Assembly (NCBI GenBank): GCA_949294185.1
Contig: CASFGA010000005.1
Span: 103,262-167,261 of the forward strand
Reading direction: 5' to 3'
From: an uncultured Bacteroides sp.
Lineage (GTDB): Bacteria; Bacteroidota; Bacteroidia; Bacteroidales; Bacteroidaceae
DNA length: 64,000 nt
In this document: in pieces, positions 56,132 through 63,942 of the stretch
How the letters are laid out: the number at the start of each line of letters is the position of its first letter
How positions within the stretch are numbered: the stretch's first letter is position 1
Translations under genes and position numbers: made by a program
The notes under the pieces: model-generated
Seen by the model: only the letters and a program-made list of their open reading frames with translations
Databases searched by the model: none
What the model was told of the DNA's origin: nothing

Positions 56132-56139
56132 CAAATATA
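56132..56139 (-). promoter_or_regulatory. Acetyltransferase promoter -7 element
   Basis: TATATTTG on the minus strand, 25 bases before the acetyltransferase start; no good -33. Confidence 0.45.
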
Positions 56140-56212
56140 GAAATAATCAAACGACTTTTCCATCAAAGCCAAACGGCAGGCTCACCACAAAGAAAAAAAT
56201 TCTCCGTCCTCA

Positions 56213-57145
56213 TCACTCAAACGACAGATAAGGAGTCAGGCGGGAAATGTCCTCTTCCGAAAACTCCTCGAAAGAAGCCAGACGGGAAATATTCTTTATG
56301 TCTCCGCGCCGCCTGCGGTATTCCAAAATCGCCTTTGCCTTGTAAAAGTTCATATAAGGATGGTTACGCAAACGGTCTAACCCCGAACGGTTCACTTTCA
56401 ACTTGCGCAAAACCTGTCCGTCGACCTTGAACCACCGGTTTGTCTCCGGGGCTATATACGGAATCTCCTGCAATTGCGACACTTCATAAAACCCTCCCAA
56501 ACGGTTGCGATAGGCCACAATCATACGTGCCAGACCACGCCCTATGCCCGGAATGCGCTTCAGCTCCGTGGTGTCAGCCTTATTCAGGTCGATAACCGTG
56601 CCTTCCGGATACTTGGAAGAGACAAAAGACGAATCTTTCTTGAATATGGCCGGCTTGTCCACTGCCGAAACTTCTGCCGAATCATGCCGTTCTTCCCGTC
56701 CGGCAATCCTGATATACGGGACTAACTGTTCATACTGCTCTTTGCTCAGACCATAAATGCGGGAAAACGACTCCGGAGTACGGAACCGCCCGCCCTTATT
56801 CCTATATTTCAACACATTACGCGTAGCGAAAGCAGACAGTCCCAAGCGACGCAATGCGGCCGAATCTGCCACATTCGGGTCAAAGGGAAACAACACAGCC
56901 TCCATTTCCTTCGGCTTCCGTTCCCTTTCTTCCGTTTTACGCGGAACATACCGTGACTTCCTTCTTTCCTTTATCTCGCTTCTGAATGAATCGACCGCCG
57001 CAATCTGGGGAGAATCTTCCAAGACTTTGCCATCCTTCTGACGGGGAACCGCCATCCATATTCCCAACAAGACTACGGCCACCGCCAACAGAAGCAGAAT
57101 CGCCCTCCGCTCCGACTTAGAATAATAAAAGAAGTCTTTCCACAT
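56213..57145 (-). CDS. Membrane-anchored helix-hairpin-helix protein (ComEA-like)
   Basis: 310 residues. One transmembrane helix near the N-terminus (RAILLLLAVAVVLLGIWMAV, about 14-33), then a charged linker, then three helix-hairpin-helix units: about residues 88-148 (VADSAALRRLGLSAFATRNVLKY), 182-240 (LNKADTTELKRIPGIGRGLARMIVAYRN) and 250-310 (RSGLDRLRNHPYMNFYKAKAILEYRRR). HhH units bind DNA backbone without sequence preference. With the anchor it resembles ComEA, which handles DNA outside the inner membrane, but no other competence genes are nearby. It abuts the SNF symporter gene by three bases. Confidence 0.85.
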   Translation of the reverse strand: MWKDFFYYSKSERRAILLLLAVAVVLLGIWMAVPRQKDGKVLEDSPQIAAVDSFRSEIKERRKSRYVPRKTEERERKPKEMEAVLFPFDPNVADSAALRRLGLSAFATRNVLKYRNKGGRFRTPESFSRIYGLSKEQYEQLVPYIRIAGREERHDSAEVSAVDKPAIFKKDSSFVSSKYPEGTVIDLNKADTTELKRIPGIGRGLARMIVAYRNRLGGFYEVSQLQEIPYIAPETNRWFKVDGQVLRKLKVNRSGLDRLRNHPYMNFYKAKAILEYRRRRGDIKNISRLASFEEFSEEDISRLTPYLSFE

Positions 57146-57148
57146 CGG

Positions 57149-58522
57149 TTATCCCAACAGACCCAGCTCGTTTACAAATATCAGAACAATCCCGATGGGA
57201 GCTACAAACTTCAGGATAAACAGATACAAAGGATAATAAGACGACTTCAGCGTTCCGTAATTGGTAGCCTCTCCGCGCACAATGCTGCGGTCAAGCACCC
57301 ATCCCACAAATATCGCCGCAAACATTCCCGAAACCGGAAGCATGATTTTGGCCGTCAGATAATCGATTGCATCGAAGATATTCATTCCGCCTATCGTATA
57401 AGCACTCCACTCGCCCAATGCCAATGAAGACACAACGCCGATAACCAACGCTCCGACTGTCACTATCCAGGCCGCACGGGTACGCGTAAAGTGAAACTTT
57501 TCATGCAGGAAGGCGGTGGAAACTTCATGCAGAGAAATCGTGGAGGTAAGTGCAGCCAACGCCAACAGTACGTAAAAAGCTATCGAACAGACATATCCCA
57601 ACACCGGTATTCCACTGAACGCCTGCTGAAACACATTAGGCAGCGTGATGAATATCAGCGACGGACCGGCATCCGGCTGAATGCCTACCGCAAAGGCTGC
57701 CGGGAAGATAATCAGTCCGGCCAATACCGCCACACACGTATCAATCAGTCCGACACTCATGGCAGTATGTCCCAAACGGGTTTCCTTTCCGAAATAAGAA
57801 GCATAGGTAGAGAGACAACCCATCCCCAGACTCAAAGAAAAGAAAGCCTGCCCCATCGCACCAAGAAAGACATCCGCCGTCACCTTGCTGAAATCCGGCT
57901 TCAACAAGAATTCCACGCCCTTTTCCGCGCCAGGCAAAGTCAGCGAACAAACGCACAGCAACAGCACCAAAACAAACAGAACAGGCATCATAATCTTGGA
58001 AGACTTCTCAATGCCTTCCTTTACTCCGCGAACTACGATGAAATGAGTAGCAAACATAAATATGAACAGCCAGAGCAAAGGCCGCAAAGGATTCTGTGAA
58101 AAATGCTGGAACATAACGACAAAGTCATCCGGTGTCTTTTCTGAAAATCCCAAAGTAGCCGCCTGAAAGATATATTCCAAAGTCCATCCGGCCACTACCG
58201 TATAATATCCCAATATCAGGAAGCCTGTCAAAACGCCCAGATAGCCTACCCATTTCCAACAGGTGCCGGGAGCCAAAACTTCGTAGGCTCCTCCCGTACT
58301 GGCTTTTGAACGGCGGCCGATAGTAAATTCCGCCATCATGATAGGAAGTCCGAAGATAAAGACACATCCCAGATAGATAAGAATAAAGGCAGCACCGCCA
58401 TGGTTTCCCGTTTCATAAGGGAAACGCCAGATATTGCCCAGTCCTACAGCCGAACCGGCCGCGGCAAGAATAGCCCCTAATCTGCTTCCAAAATTAACAC
58501 GCTCATTATGATGCTGTTTCAT
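57149..58522 (-). CDS. Sodium:neurotransmitter symporter (SNF) family transporter
   Basis: 457 residues from the ATG at 58522 (a GTG start two codons earlier is possible). LeuT-fold sodium-coupled transporter of amino acids or amines in the inner membrane. Signature start: GSRLGAILAAAGSAVGLGNIWRFPYETGNHGGAAFILIYLGCV, with the unwound TM1 G-S-A-V-G-L-G-N-I-W. About 11-12 hydrophobic helices. The substrate is unknown; tryptophan, tyrosine or other neutral amino acids are possible. It is followed by the HhH gene three bases on, in an apparent operon. Confidence 0.92.
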   Translation of the reverse strand: MKQHHNERVNFGSRLGAILAAAGSAVGLGNIWRFPYETGNHGGAAFILIYLGCVFIFGLPIMMAEFTIGRRSKASTGGAYEVLAPGTCWKWVGYLGVLTGFLILGYYTVVAGWTLEYIFQAATLGFSEKTPDDFVVMFQHFSQNPLRPLLWLFIFMFATHFIVVRGVKEGIEKSSKIMMPVLFVLVLLLCVCSLTLPGAEKGVEFLLKPDFSKVTADVFLGAMGQAFFSLSLGMGCLSTYASYFGKETRLGHTAMSVGLIDTCVAVLAGLIIFPAAFAVGIQPDAGPSLIFITLPNVFQQAFSGIPVLGYVCSIAFYVLLALAALTSTISLHEVSTAFLHEKFHFTRTRAAWIVTVGALVIGVVSSLALGEWSAYTIGGMNIFDAIDYLTAKIMLPVSGMFAAIFVGWVLDRSIVRGEATNYGTLKSSYYPLYLFILKFVAPIGIVLIFVNELGLLG

Positions 58523-58565
58523 AAACACTAATTCATTTAATAATAATCAGAACAAAATCAAGAAA

Positions 58566-58593
58566 CAAAAGTACAAAAAAGTTCGTATTTTTG
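58566..58593. promoter_or_regulatory. Overlapping divergent promoters (SNF symporter and VanZ-like gene)
   Basis: Minus-strand TACTTTTG (58566-58573) drives the symporter; plus-strand TATTTTTG (58586-58593) drives the VanZ-like gene. The two -7 elements are 12 bases apart, so RNA polymerase cannot occupy both at once. Confidence 0.5.
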
Positions 58594-58616
58594 CAGGAAA
58601 TATTAATATTTTAAAC

Positions 58617-59009
58617 ATGTTCCGATATTTCATACATTATCCGATATCATTTCTCATCATATTGGCAATCTGTTATCTGTCTTTTTTCACGCCTCCCCAA
58701 ACCGACTTAAATACCATTCCTTATATAGATAAAATAGTACATATATGCATGTATGGCGGACTTTCCACTACACTATGGACAGAGTACCTTTTCCGCCATC
58801 GTTTCCTTGTTCCCAAACGTGTGGTTATCGGGACTGTCGTATGCCCGATACTGATGAGCGGATGCATAGAGATTCTGCAAGCTACCTGTACGGACACACG
58901 AAGCGGCGACTGGCTCGACTTCGCCGCCAACTGTACGGGAGTAATCCTTGCTTCTCTGGCAGGGTATTACCTCTGGCGTCCGCTGATATGGAAGCACCTC
59001 AAGAAATAA
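58617..59009 (+). CDS. VanZ-like membrane protein
   Basis: 130 residues with four hydrophobic segments: SFLIILAICYLSFF, IPYIDKIVHICMYGGLSTTLW, VVIGTVVCPILMSGCIEILQ and GVILASLAGYYLW. The motif DKIVHICMYGGL and the sequence EILQATCTDTRSGDWLDFAANCTGV match the VanZ-like family, named for a teicoplanin-resistance protein but of unknown biochemical role. Here it stands alone and there is no reason to connect it to antibiotic resistance. Confidence 0.88.
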   Translation: MFRYFIHYPISFLIILAICYLSFFTPPQTDLNTIPYIDKIVHICMYGGLSTTLWTEYLFRHRFLVPKRVVIGTVVCPILMSGCIEILQATCTDTRSGDWLDFAANCTGVILASLAGYYLWRPLIWKHLKK

Positions 59010-59040
59010 AAAAACGCCGGATGCTTCACAGCAACCGGCG
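59008..59040 (-). terminator. Intrinsic terminator of the ECF sigma factor gene
   Basis: Stem CGCCGG (59015-59020 with 59035-59040), with a nested TGCT/AGCA stem in the loop, followed by seven T residues on the minus strand. It lies at the 3' end of the VanZ-like gene. Confidence 0.75.
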
Positions 59041-59096
59041 GACATAGAAAAACGTTATAATAAATAACAGATAAAGAAATCAACCCTAATCTTAAA

Positions 59097-59600
59097 TCAA
59101 CGGAAGTCTTTCAATTCTTTCTGTAGCTTCTGGCGGGTGAAAAAGATGCGACTCTTCACCGTACCCAACGGCAAGCCCAACTTGTCGGCTATCTCACGAT
59201 ACTTGAATCCTGAAACATGCATGGCAAACGGAATGCGGTATTCTTTCGGAAGTGCATTGACGATACGGCGCATTTCTTTCAGATCATAAGCCCCCTCCAT
59301 CGAATCATCCTCAATATCTACACCCTGATTCAAATAAAACTGATTCTCCGTATGGTCTACATAAGTCTGGTCGCGCAGCGCCTTGCGATAGTTGTTTATA
59401 AATATATTGCGCATGATGGTATACATCCATCCCTTGAAGTTCGTTTCTTCTGTATATTTCTCTTCATTGTCCAGCGCCTTCAAAGATGTCTCCTGAAGCA
59501 GGTCGTTGGCATCTTCATGATTCGATGTAAGCTTGTATGCGAAATGAAGTAGTTCTGTCTGTACACTCAACAAATTCTGAGTGAAGGTAGTTGTTCTCAT
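59097..59600 (-). CDS. ECF-type RNA polymerase sigma factor
   Basis: 167 residues. Region 2: LLHFAYKLTSNHEDANDLLQETSLKALDN followed by NFKGWMYTIMRNIFINNYRK. Region 4: ALPKEYRIPFAMHVSGFKYREIADKLGLPLGTVKSRIFFTRQKL. This is the compact two-domain sigma-70 family form. No anti-sigma gene is adjacent, and neither PUL is next to it, so it is more likely a general stress or housekeeping ECF factor of Bacteroidales than a PUL regulator. Its upstream region has overlapping inverted repeats (59686-59760). Confidence 0.93.
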   Translation of the reverse strand: MRTTTFTQNLLSVQTELLHFAYKLTSNHEDANDLLQETSLKALDNEEKYTEETNFKGWMYTIMRNIFINNYRKALRDQTYVDHTENQFYLNQGVDIEDDSMEGAYDLKEMRRIVNALPKEYRIPFAMHVSGFKYREIADKLGLPLGTVKSRIFFTRQKLQKELKDFR

Positions 59601-59685
59601 TATGTTTCTTTTTTGAGATTAATATTCTTGTTAATGCCCTTCCGGCACTTGCAATATTAGCTCAAAAAAGCACAGAAGACTACCT

Positions 59686-59760
59686 GAAAACTGTTATCCG
59701 ACAGACTGTAAACTATCATATAACAGTTTTCACCCCCTATTCTGACAGTTTACAGGGGGT
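59686..59760. promoter_or_regulatory. Nested inverted repeats upstream of the ECF sigma gene
   Basis: Three inverted repeats share the interval: GAAAACTGTTAT (59686-59697) with ATAACAGTTTTC (59720-59731); CTGTAAAC (59706-59713) with GTTTACAG (59748-59755); ACCCCCT (59732-59738) with AGGGGGT (59754-59760). They cannot all form together. They span the end of the CYTH gene and may control sigma-gene expression. Confidence 0.45.
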
Positions 59761-60252
59761 CGTATCAGATTCCTGACCGATATGCCACGTGTTATAAGGC
59801 TGCTTCATCAGAAAAGAATTATAATATTTTATGTCGCCCGTCACTTCCTCCCCCAAAAAAGAAGGATGCTCAAATGTCTCATGCTCATTGTGAAGTTCGA
59901 TTTCGGCCACGACCAAGCCTTCATTTTCTCCATAAAATTCATCGACTTCGAATATATGATCGCCGCATTTCACCAAGTAACGCGTCTTGTCTATCCTGCC
60001 CGGTTCGCAAAGCTTCATCAGTTCTTCGGCCTCTTCGAGAGGGATTTCTCGCTCCCATTCATAACGGCTTGTACCCGAAGCATTGGAAGCCCCTTTGATT
60101 GTCAAGAAGCCTTTCCCGCCGCGAATACGTATTCGCACCGTGCGCCCCCGGGCACTACTGATGTATCCCTGGCTTATATGACTGCTTGAAAACGCCAGAT
60201 CACGATAAGAAAAGTCCCGCACCAAAAATTTACGCTCTATCTCCTGTGGCAT
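59737..60252 (-). CDS. CYTH domain protein (possible triphosphatase/adenylate-cyclase-like)
   Basis: 171 residues. The N-terminal ExExK motif EIERKFLV (E4, E6, K8) marks the CYTH triphosphate-tunnel fold. Further basic and acidic strands are RGRTVRIRIRGGKGFLTIKG, REIPLEEAEELMKLCEPGRIDKTRYLV, FEVDEFYGENEGLVVAEIEL. Bacterial members hydrolyse inorganic triphosphate or related substrates; the precise activity is not known for this group. I start at 60252, because the longer frame (to 60285) begins inside a strong terminator hairpin. The stop is 59737. Confidence 0.85.
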   Translation of the reverse strand: MPQEIERKFLVRDFSYRDLAFSSSHISQGYISSARGRTVRIRIRGGKGFLTIKGASNASGTSRYEWEREIPLEEAEELMKLCEPGRIDKTRYLVKCGDHIFEVDEFYGENEGLVVAEIELHNEHETFEHPSFLGEEVTGDIKYYNSFLMKQPYNTWHIGQESDTTPCKLSE

Positions 60253-60265
60253 AAAACTGAAATGA

Positions 60266-60302
60266 AAAGGCACAGAAGTTGACAATGCAACTTCTGTGCC
60301 TT
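60266..60302 (-). terminator. Strong intrinsic terminator after the 47-residue peptide gene
   Basis: 15-bp perfect stem (60267-60281 with 60288-60302), 6-nt loop, then TTTTCATTT on the minus strand. Confidence 0.88.
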
Positions 60303-60311
60303 ATGATATAT

Positions 60312-60455
60312 TTATGAAGCTAAAGCAAATCCAACAATAACCACCACTGCCAACAATACCAAGGCTATACAAATTGACTTAAACACCTTGTTAGCTCTCT
60401 CGGCTTCACGCTTCTGATGGTTTTGTCTTTTCATCTGTCTCTTATACTTTCCCAT
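60312..60455 (-). CDS. 47-residue single-span membrane peptide
   Basis: Read directly from the minus strand: ATG at 60455, stop TAA at 60312. The peptide begins MGKYKRQMKRQNHQKREAE, strongly basic, and continues with a hydrophobic helix (ICIALVLLAVVVIVGFALA). Its own promoter (60484-60514) with the ideal 19-nt spacing and a strong terminator make it a small monocistronic gene. I do not know its function; a positively charged head with a single helix would lie in the inner membrane with the N-terminus in the cytoplasm. Confidence 0.78.
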   Translation of the reverse strand: MGKYKRQMKRQNHQKREAERANKVFKSICIALVLLAVVVIVGFALAS

Positions 60456-60483
60456 AGCTTTATATTTTTTAGATTAAACATAT

Positions 60484-60514
60484 CAAAAATACAATGATTT
60501 CGGGAAAGCGCAAA
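60484..60514 (-). promoter_or_regulatory. Promoter of the 47-residue peptide gene
   Basis: TTTG (60511-60514), 19-nt spacer and TATTTTTG (60484-60491) on the minus strand: a full consensus match. Confidence 0.68.
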
Positions 60515-60528
60515 CTAATTCTTCATTT

Positions 60529-61644
60529 TTACACTTCTTTTTCTGAAAATTCCATCAAATAAGCCTTGATGAATCCGTCTATCTCGCCGTCCATCACCCC
60601 GTTCACATCCGAAGTCTGATAATTGGTGCGGTGGTCTTTCACCCGACGGTCGTCGAATACATAGCTGCGAATCTGCGAGCCCCATTCAATCTTCTTTTTC
60701 CCGGCTTCTACCTTTGCCTGTTCTTCCATACGATGTTGCAGCTCTTTGTCATACAGGATAGAGCGCAACTGACGCATGGCATTTTCCTTATTCTTGGGCT
60801 GGTCGCGAGTTTCGGTATTTTCAATCAGGATTTCTTCTTCTTGTCCCGTATACGGGTCTTTATACTGATAGCGCAGCCGGACTCCCGATTCCACCTTATT
60901 CACATTCTGTCCTCCGGCTCCTCCGCTTCGGAATGTATCCCATGACAAGCGTGCCGGCTCCACAGTGACTTCTATCGAATCGTCTACCAAAGGGGTAACA
61001 AACACAGAGGCGAAAGATGTCATACGTTTTCCCTGAGCATTATAGGGAGAGACACGCACCAGACGGTGAACGCCATTCTCTCCTTTCAGATATCCATAAG
61101 CATAAGCCCCTTCGATATTCATCGTTACGGTCTTGATGCCCGCTTCATCCCCCTCCTGCAAGTTTGCCACCGAAAGCTTATATCCGTGACTTTCCGCCCA
61201 ACGCATATACATGCGCATCAGCATCGAAGCCCAGTCCTGGCTTTCCGTACCTCCTGCACCAGAATTTATCTTCAGCACACAGTCCATCTGGTCAGCCTCC
61301 GAACGGAGCATATTCTTCAGCTCAAGCTTTTCTACAGCATCAATCGCCTTGGCATAAGCTTCATCCACTTCCGTTTCACTGACAAGCTCGTCCTTGTAAA
61401 AGTCAAAAGCCAGCTCCAGTTCGTCTGCCAATGTTTTTACTTCATTATATCCTTCAATCCATCCTTGCAGGCTTTTCACCTTTTTCATCTGGGCTTCCGC
61501 CTTCTTCGCGTCATCCCAGAAGCCGGGCACCTGCGTACGAAGCTGCTCTTCCTCTACCTGAACTTTTTTGTTGTCTATATCCAGATAGCGGCAGAGAGCC
61601 TCTACACGTTCTTTTACGTCTTTCAGCTGGTCTATTGTTATCAT
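60529..61644 (-). CDS. prfB: Peptide chain release factor 2
   Basis: 371 residues. Recognises UAA and UGA stop codons. The catalytic GGQ is at 244-246 (SGGAGGQNVNK). The stop-recognition loop reads SPY (199-201) in place of the SPF of E. coli. The reading frame is continuous: at the place where many bacteria have the programmed +1 frameshift (after LRGYL), this gene reads CGC TAT CTG GAT ATA GAC with no in-frame stop. Length is normal. Confidence 0.95.
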   Translation of the reverse strand: MITIDQLKDVKERVEALCRYLDIDNKKVQVEEEQLRTQVPGFWDDAKKAEAQMKKVKSLQGWIEGYNEVKTLADELELAFDFYKDELVSETEVDEAYAKAIDAVEKLELKNMLRSEADQMDCVLKINSGAGGTESQDWASMLMRMYMRWAESHGYKLSVANLQEGDEAGIKTVTMNIEGAYAYGYLKGENGVHRLVRVSPYNAQGKRMTSFASVFVTPLVDDSIEVTVEPARLSWDTFRSGGAGGQNVNKVESGVRLRYQYKDPYTGQEEEILIENTETRDQPKNKENAMRQLRSILYDKELQHRMEEQAKVEAGKKKIEWGSQIRSYVFDDRRVKDHRTNYQTSDVNGVMDGEIDGFIKAYLMEFSEKEV

Positions 61645-61674
61645 ATCCGAATTTTAAGTCTTTGCCTTTGGGTG

Positions 61675-61682
61675 CAAAGATA
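61675..61682 (-). promoter_or_regulatory. prfB promoter -7 element
   Basis: TATCTTTG on the minus strand, about 30 bases before the prfB ATG; no good -33. Confidence 0.45.
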
Positions 61683-61734
61683 CGATATTTTCAGGTCTTT
61701 ATTAAGCGCTTTTCCAAAATTTATCAACCTGCCC

Positions 61735-61824
61735 AAGCGGATGCCCCTACAAAACAAAATCGGCTCAGGCATCAAACTCATTTTTCACAAGGCCGAAACC
61801 ACGGCTTGCCTCAGGCATCCGCTT
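61735..61824 (-). repeat. Inverted repeat downstream of the acyl-CoA ligase gene
   Basis: AAGCGGATGCC (61735-61745) is the complement of 61814-61824, at the stop codon, with a 68-nt loop. The decamer CTCAGGCATC also occurs twice, at 61764-61773 and 61810-61819. It may act as a weak terminator. Confidence 0.35.
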
Positions 61825-63629
61825 CAGTCCTCATACATTTTCTCTATTTCTTTGGCATAGTTTTTCAGCAGCACCGAACGCTTTATCTTGAGCGTATTGG
61901 TCAGTTCTCCCCGCTCCATGCTGAAAGGCTCGGGCAGCAGCGTAAAGCGTTTCACCTGCTCATAATGGGCGAACTGCTGCTGAAGGGCATCGATACGCGT
62001 GCGAAACAGTTCCTCTATTTCGGGCTTGGCCAAAAGGTCTTTTATATCTGTATAAGAGATATGATGGTCGTCGGCATATTTCTCCACCTGCGGATAGACA
62101 GGAACAATCAGTGCCGACACATATTTGCGCTGATCGGCAATAATGGAAATCTGATCAATGTAACGGTCAACTACCAGTTTGGTTTCGATTGCCTGAGGCG
62201 CGATGTATTTTCCGTTTGAAGTCTTGAACAAATCTTTGATACGGTCTGTCAGATAAAGAAAGCCATCTTTCATATAGCCCGCATCACCAGTGCGGAACCA
62301 TCCGTCGGCTGTAAAGGCTTTTTCCGTCACGGCTTCCTTTTTATAATATCCTTTCGTTATCGTCCCCCCACGCAGCAGAATCTCATCATTCTCTCCGATT
62401 TTCACCTCCAGGCCGGGAAGCACCCGTCCCACAGCCCCTATCCGGAAATCGTCTTTCCATTCACACGACACAGTAGCCGTACTTTCCGTCAGACCATATC
62501 CTGCAATCATATTAATCCCTACAGAATGGACAAACTCTGCCACCTTATCCGGAATCGCGGCACCTGCCGTGGGGAAAAAATTGCCATTCTCTATACCGAC
62601 AATTTTCTTCAGCAAAGTGTAGACAGTCCTTTCATAAAACTTGTATTTCATTTTCAACAACACAGGGGGAGTCTTCCCGTTCATCCGGTAATGAATGTTA
62701 TACTCCTTTCCCACCCGCAAAGCGTCCAACATCAACGCCTTCTTTACTCCTGTCGCCTCATTGATTTTTTCCTGCACGCCCGCATACACCTTCTCCCAAA
62801 AACGGGGAACACTACACATTGCCGTAGGGCGAATCTCCCTAATCGTTTTCTGTATATCATGGGGATACAGATTAATGCACAGCATACACCCGCGATCCAG
62901 ACACAGATAAGACCAAGCACGCTCAAAAATATGGGTAAACGGCAGAAAGCTTAATACAACATCCTTTTCTCCCAAATCGGGCAAACGGTCTTTATGAGCC
63001 TTAATGGCTACCTCATAATTGGAATGATGGAGCATCACACCTTTAGAGTCTCCCGTAGTGCCCGATGTATACAAGATATTGGCCAAATCAGCCGACGATG
63101 ATTCCTTTGTGCGCTTATCTACCTCCTTCTGGAAAATGCCGTCATTACCTTTGGACAAGAAAGAAGAAAAATAAATCGAATTCTTGTCTCCAGATGCCAG
63201 TTTCACAGAAGAATCAAAGACAATAATCTGCTTTAACGACTTACACAAACCTTGAACACGGAAAGCGACATCGTACTGATACTGCTCACCGACAAAAAGA
63301 AAACGTATTTCTGCATCTTCTATAATATAATGCACTTGAGATTCCGAACTCGTCGCATATAAAGGTATTGTAACAACTCTGTCGGCATAAGCCCCAAAAT
63401 CAACAAAAAGAGACTCCGGCTTATTTTGGGAAAAGATTCCAATGTTTTCTTGCTCTTCCACACCCAAAGCAATCAACGCATTGGATACTTGTCGCACCTT
63501 GCCCGCAAATTCCCTCCACGTAACAGGAATCCAAGAACTCGTTGCATAGTCACGATATTTTAAAGCAATCCTATCTCCATATTTCTCCGCATGCTGCGGA
63601 ACCATCTGAGATAAATAAGAACTGGTCAT
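61824..63629 (-). CDS. Long-chain-fatty-acid--CoA ligase (AMP-dependent synthetase)
   Basis: 601 residues. Activates fatty acids to acyl-CoA through an acyl-adenylate. The AMP-binding P-loop motif is ILYTSGTTGDSKGVMLHHSNYE. Further motifs: VLSFLPFTHIFERAW, the adenine-binding AGYGLTESTATVSCEWK and GWFRTGDAGYMKDGFLYLTDRIKDLFKTSNGKYIAPQAIE containing the catalytic C-terminal lysine region. The family is that of FadD15/long-chain synthetases in Bacteroidetes. It probably recycles exogenous or membrane-derived fatty acids. It has its own promoter. Confidence 0.94.
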   Translation of the reverse strand: MTSSYLSQMVPQHAEKYGDRIALKYRDYATSSWIPVTWREFAGKVRQVSNALIALGVEEQENIGIFSQNKPESLFVDFGAYADRVVTIPLYATSSESQVHYIIEDAEIRFLFVGEQYQYDVAFRVQGLCKSLKQIIVFDSSVKLASGDKNSIYFSSFLSKGNDGIFQKEVDKRTKESSSADLANILYTSGTTGDSKGVMLHHSNYEVAIKAHKDRLPDLGEKDVVLSFLPFTHIFERAWSYLCLDRGCMLCINLYPHDIQKTIREIRPTAMCSVPRFWEKVYAGVQEKINEATGVKKALMLDALRVGKEYNIHYRMNGKTPPVLLKMKYKFYERTVYTLLKKIVGIENGNFFPTAGAAIPDKVAEFVHSVGINMIAGYGLTESTATVSCEWKDDFRIGAVGRVLPGLEVKIGENDEILLRGGTITKGYYKKEAVTEKAFTADGWFRTGDAGYMKDGFLYLTDRIKDLFKTSNGKYIAPQAIETKLVVDRYIDQISIIADQRKYVSALIVPVYPQVEKYADDHHISYTDIKDLLAKPEIEELFRTRIDALQQQFAHYEQVKRFTLLPEPFSMERGELTNTLKIKRSVLLKNYAKEIEKMYED

Positions 63630-63655
63630 GAGTCGGTTTTATTTAATAATATCTG

Positions 63656-63663
63656 CAAATATA
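63656..63663 (-). promoter_or_regulatory. Acyl-CoA ligase promoter -7 element
   Basis: TATATTTG on the minus strand, 26 bases before the ligase start codon; no clear -33. Confidence 0.45.
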
Positions 63664-63891
63664 AGATTTTTCCTCAAAAACAGATATCCATTTGACATTT
63701 CCTTTTTCATATCCTTTTCAAAAGTCAACATGAAAAGAAAATCAGACCAAAAGAAACAGCACCTGAAACGGACAAACAAACACAAAGTCCATAAAACATA
63801 AGGAAATTGCCAAATTAAGCAGACGGCCGGCCCCTTTCCGTCCCGCCGAAAGGCGATTCTCCGCCGCGGAAGGGCGGCACGGCGGGGCAGC

Positions 63892-63933
63892 AAAAAAGAA
63901 GCCCCTCCCCCCGGAACTGTCCGGAAGGAGGGG
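63892..63933 (-). terminator. rRNA operon terminator
   Basis: 14-bp GC-rich stem (63902-63915 with 63920-63933, two G-T pairs, 4-nt loop) followed on the minus strand by CTTCTTTTTT. It directly follows the 5S rRNA. Confidence 0.88.
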
Positions 63934-63942
63934 GGGAAAGGA

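Larger units (their letters stand above)
63630..63942. other. Gap between the ligase gene and the 5S rRNA
   Basis: 313 bases. The left end holds the ligase promoter; the right end holds the rRNA terminator. The middle (63690-63830) is AT-rich and shows no gene I can support. Confidence 0.6.

Noticed and set aside
58617..59009. Glycopeptide-resistance function for the VanZ-like gene
   Set aside because: Only family similarity; there are no vanH/A/X or other resistance genes, and VanZ-like proteins are widespread with unknown roles.
59097..59600. ECF sigma factor as regulator of one of the PULs
   Set aside because: It is more than 18 kb from PUL2, has no adjacent anti-sigma gene, and neither SusC has the STN domain used in that type of signalling.
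63639..63893. 84-codon minus-strand frame near the rRNA terminator
   Set aside because: It starts in the terminator/GC-rich repeat region and is rich in Arg and Pro, then Phe; it has no start context and spans the ligase promoter.
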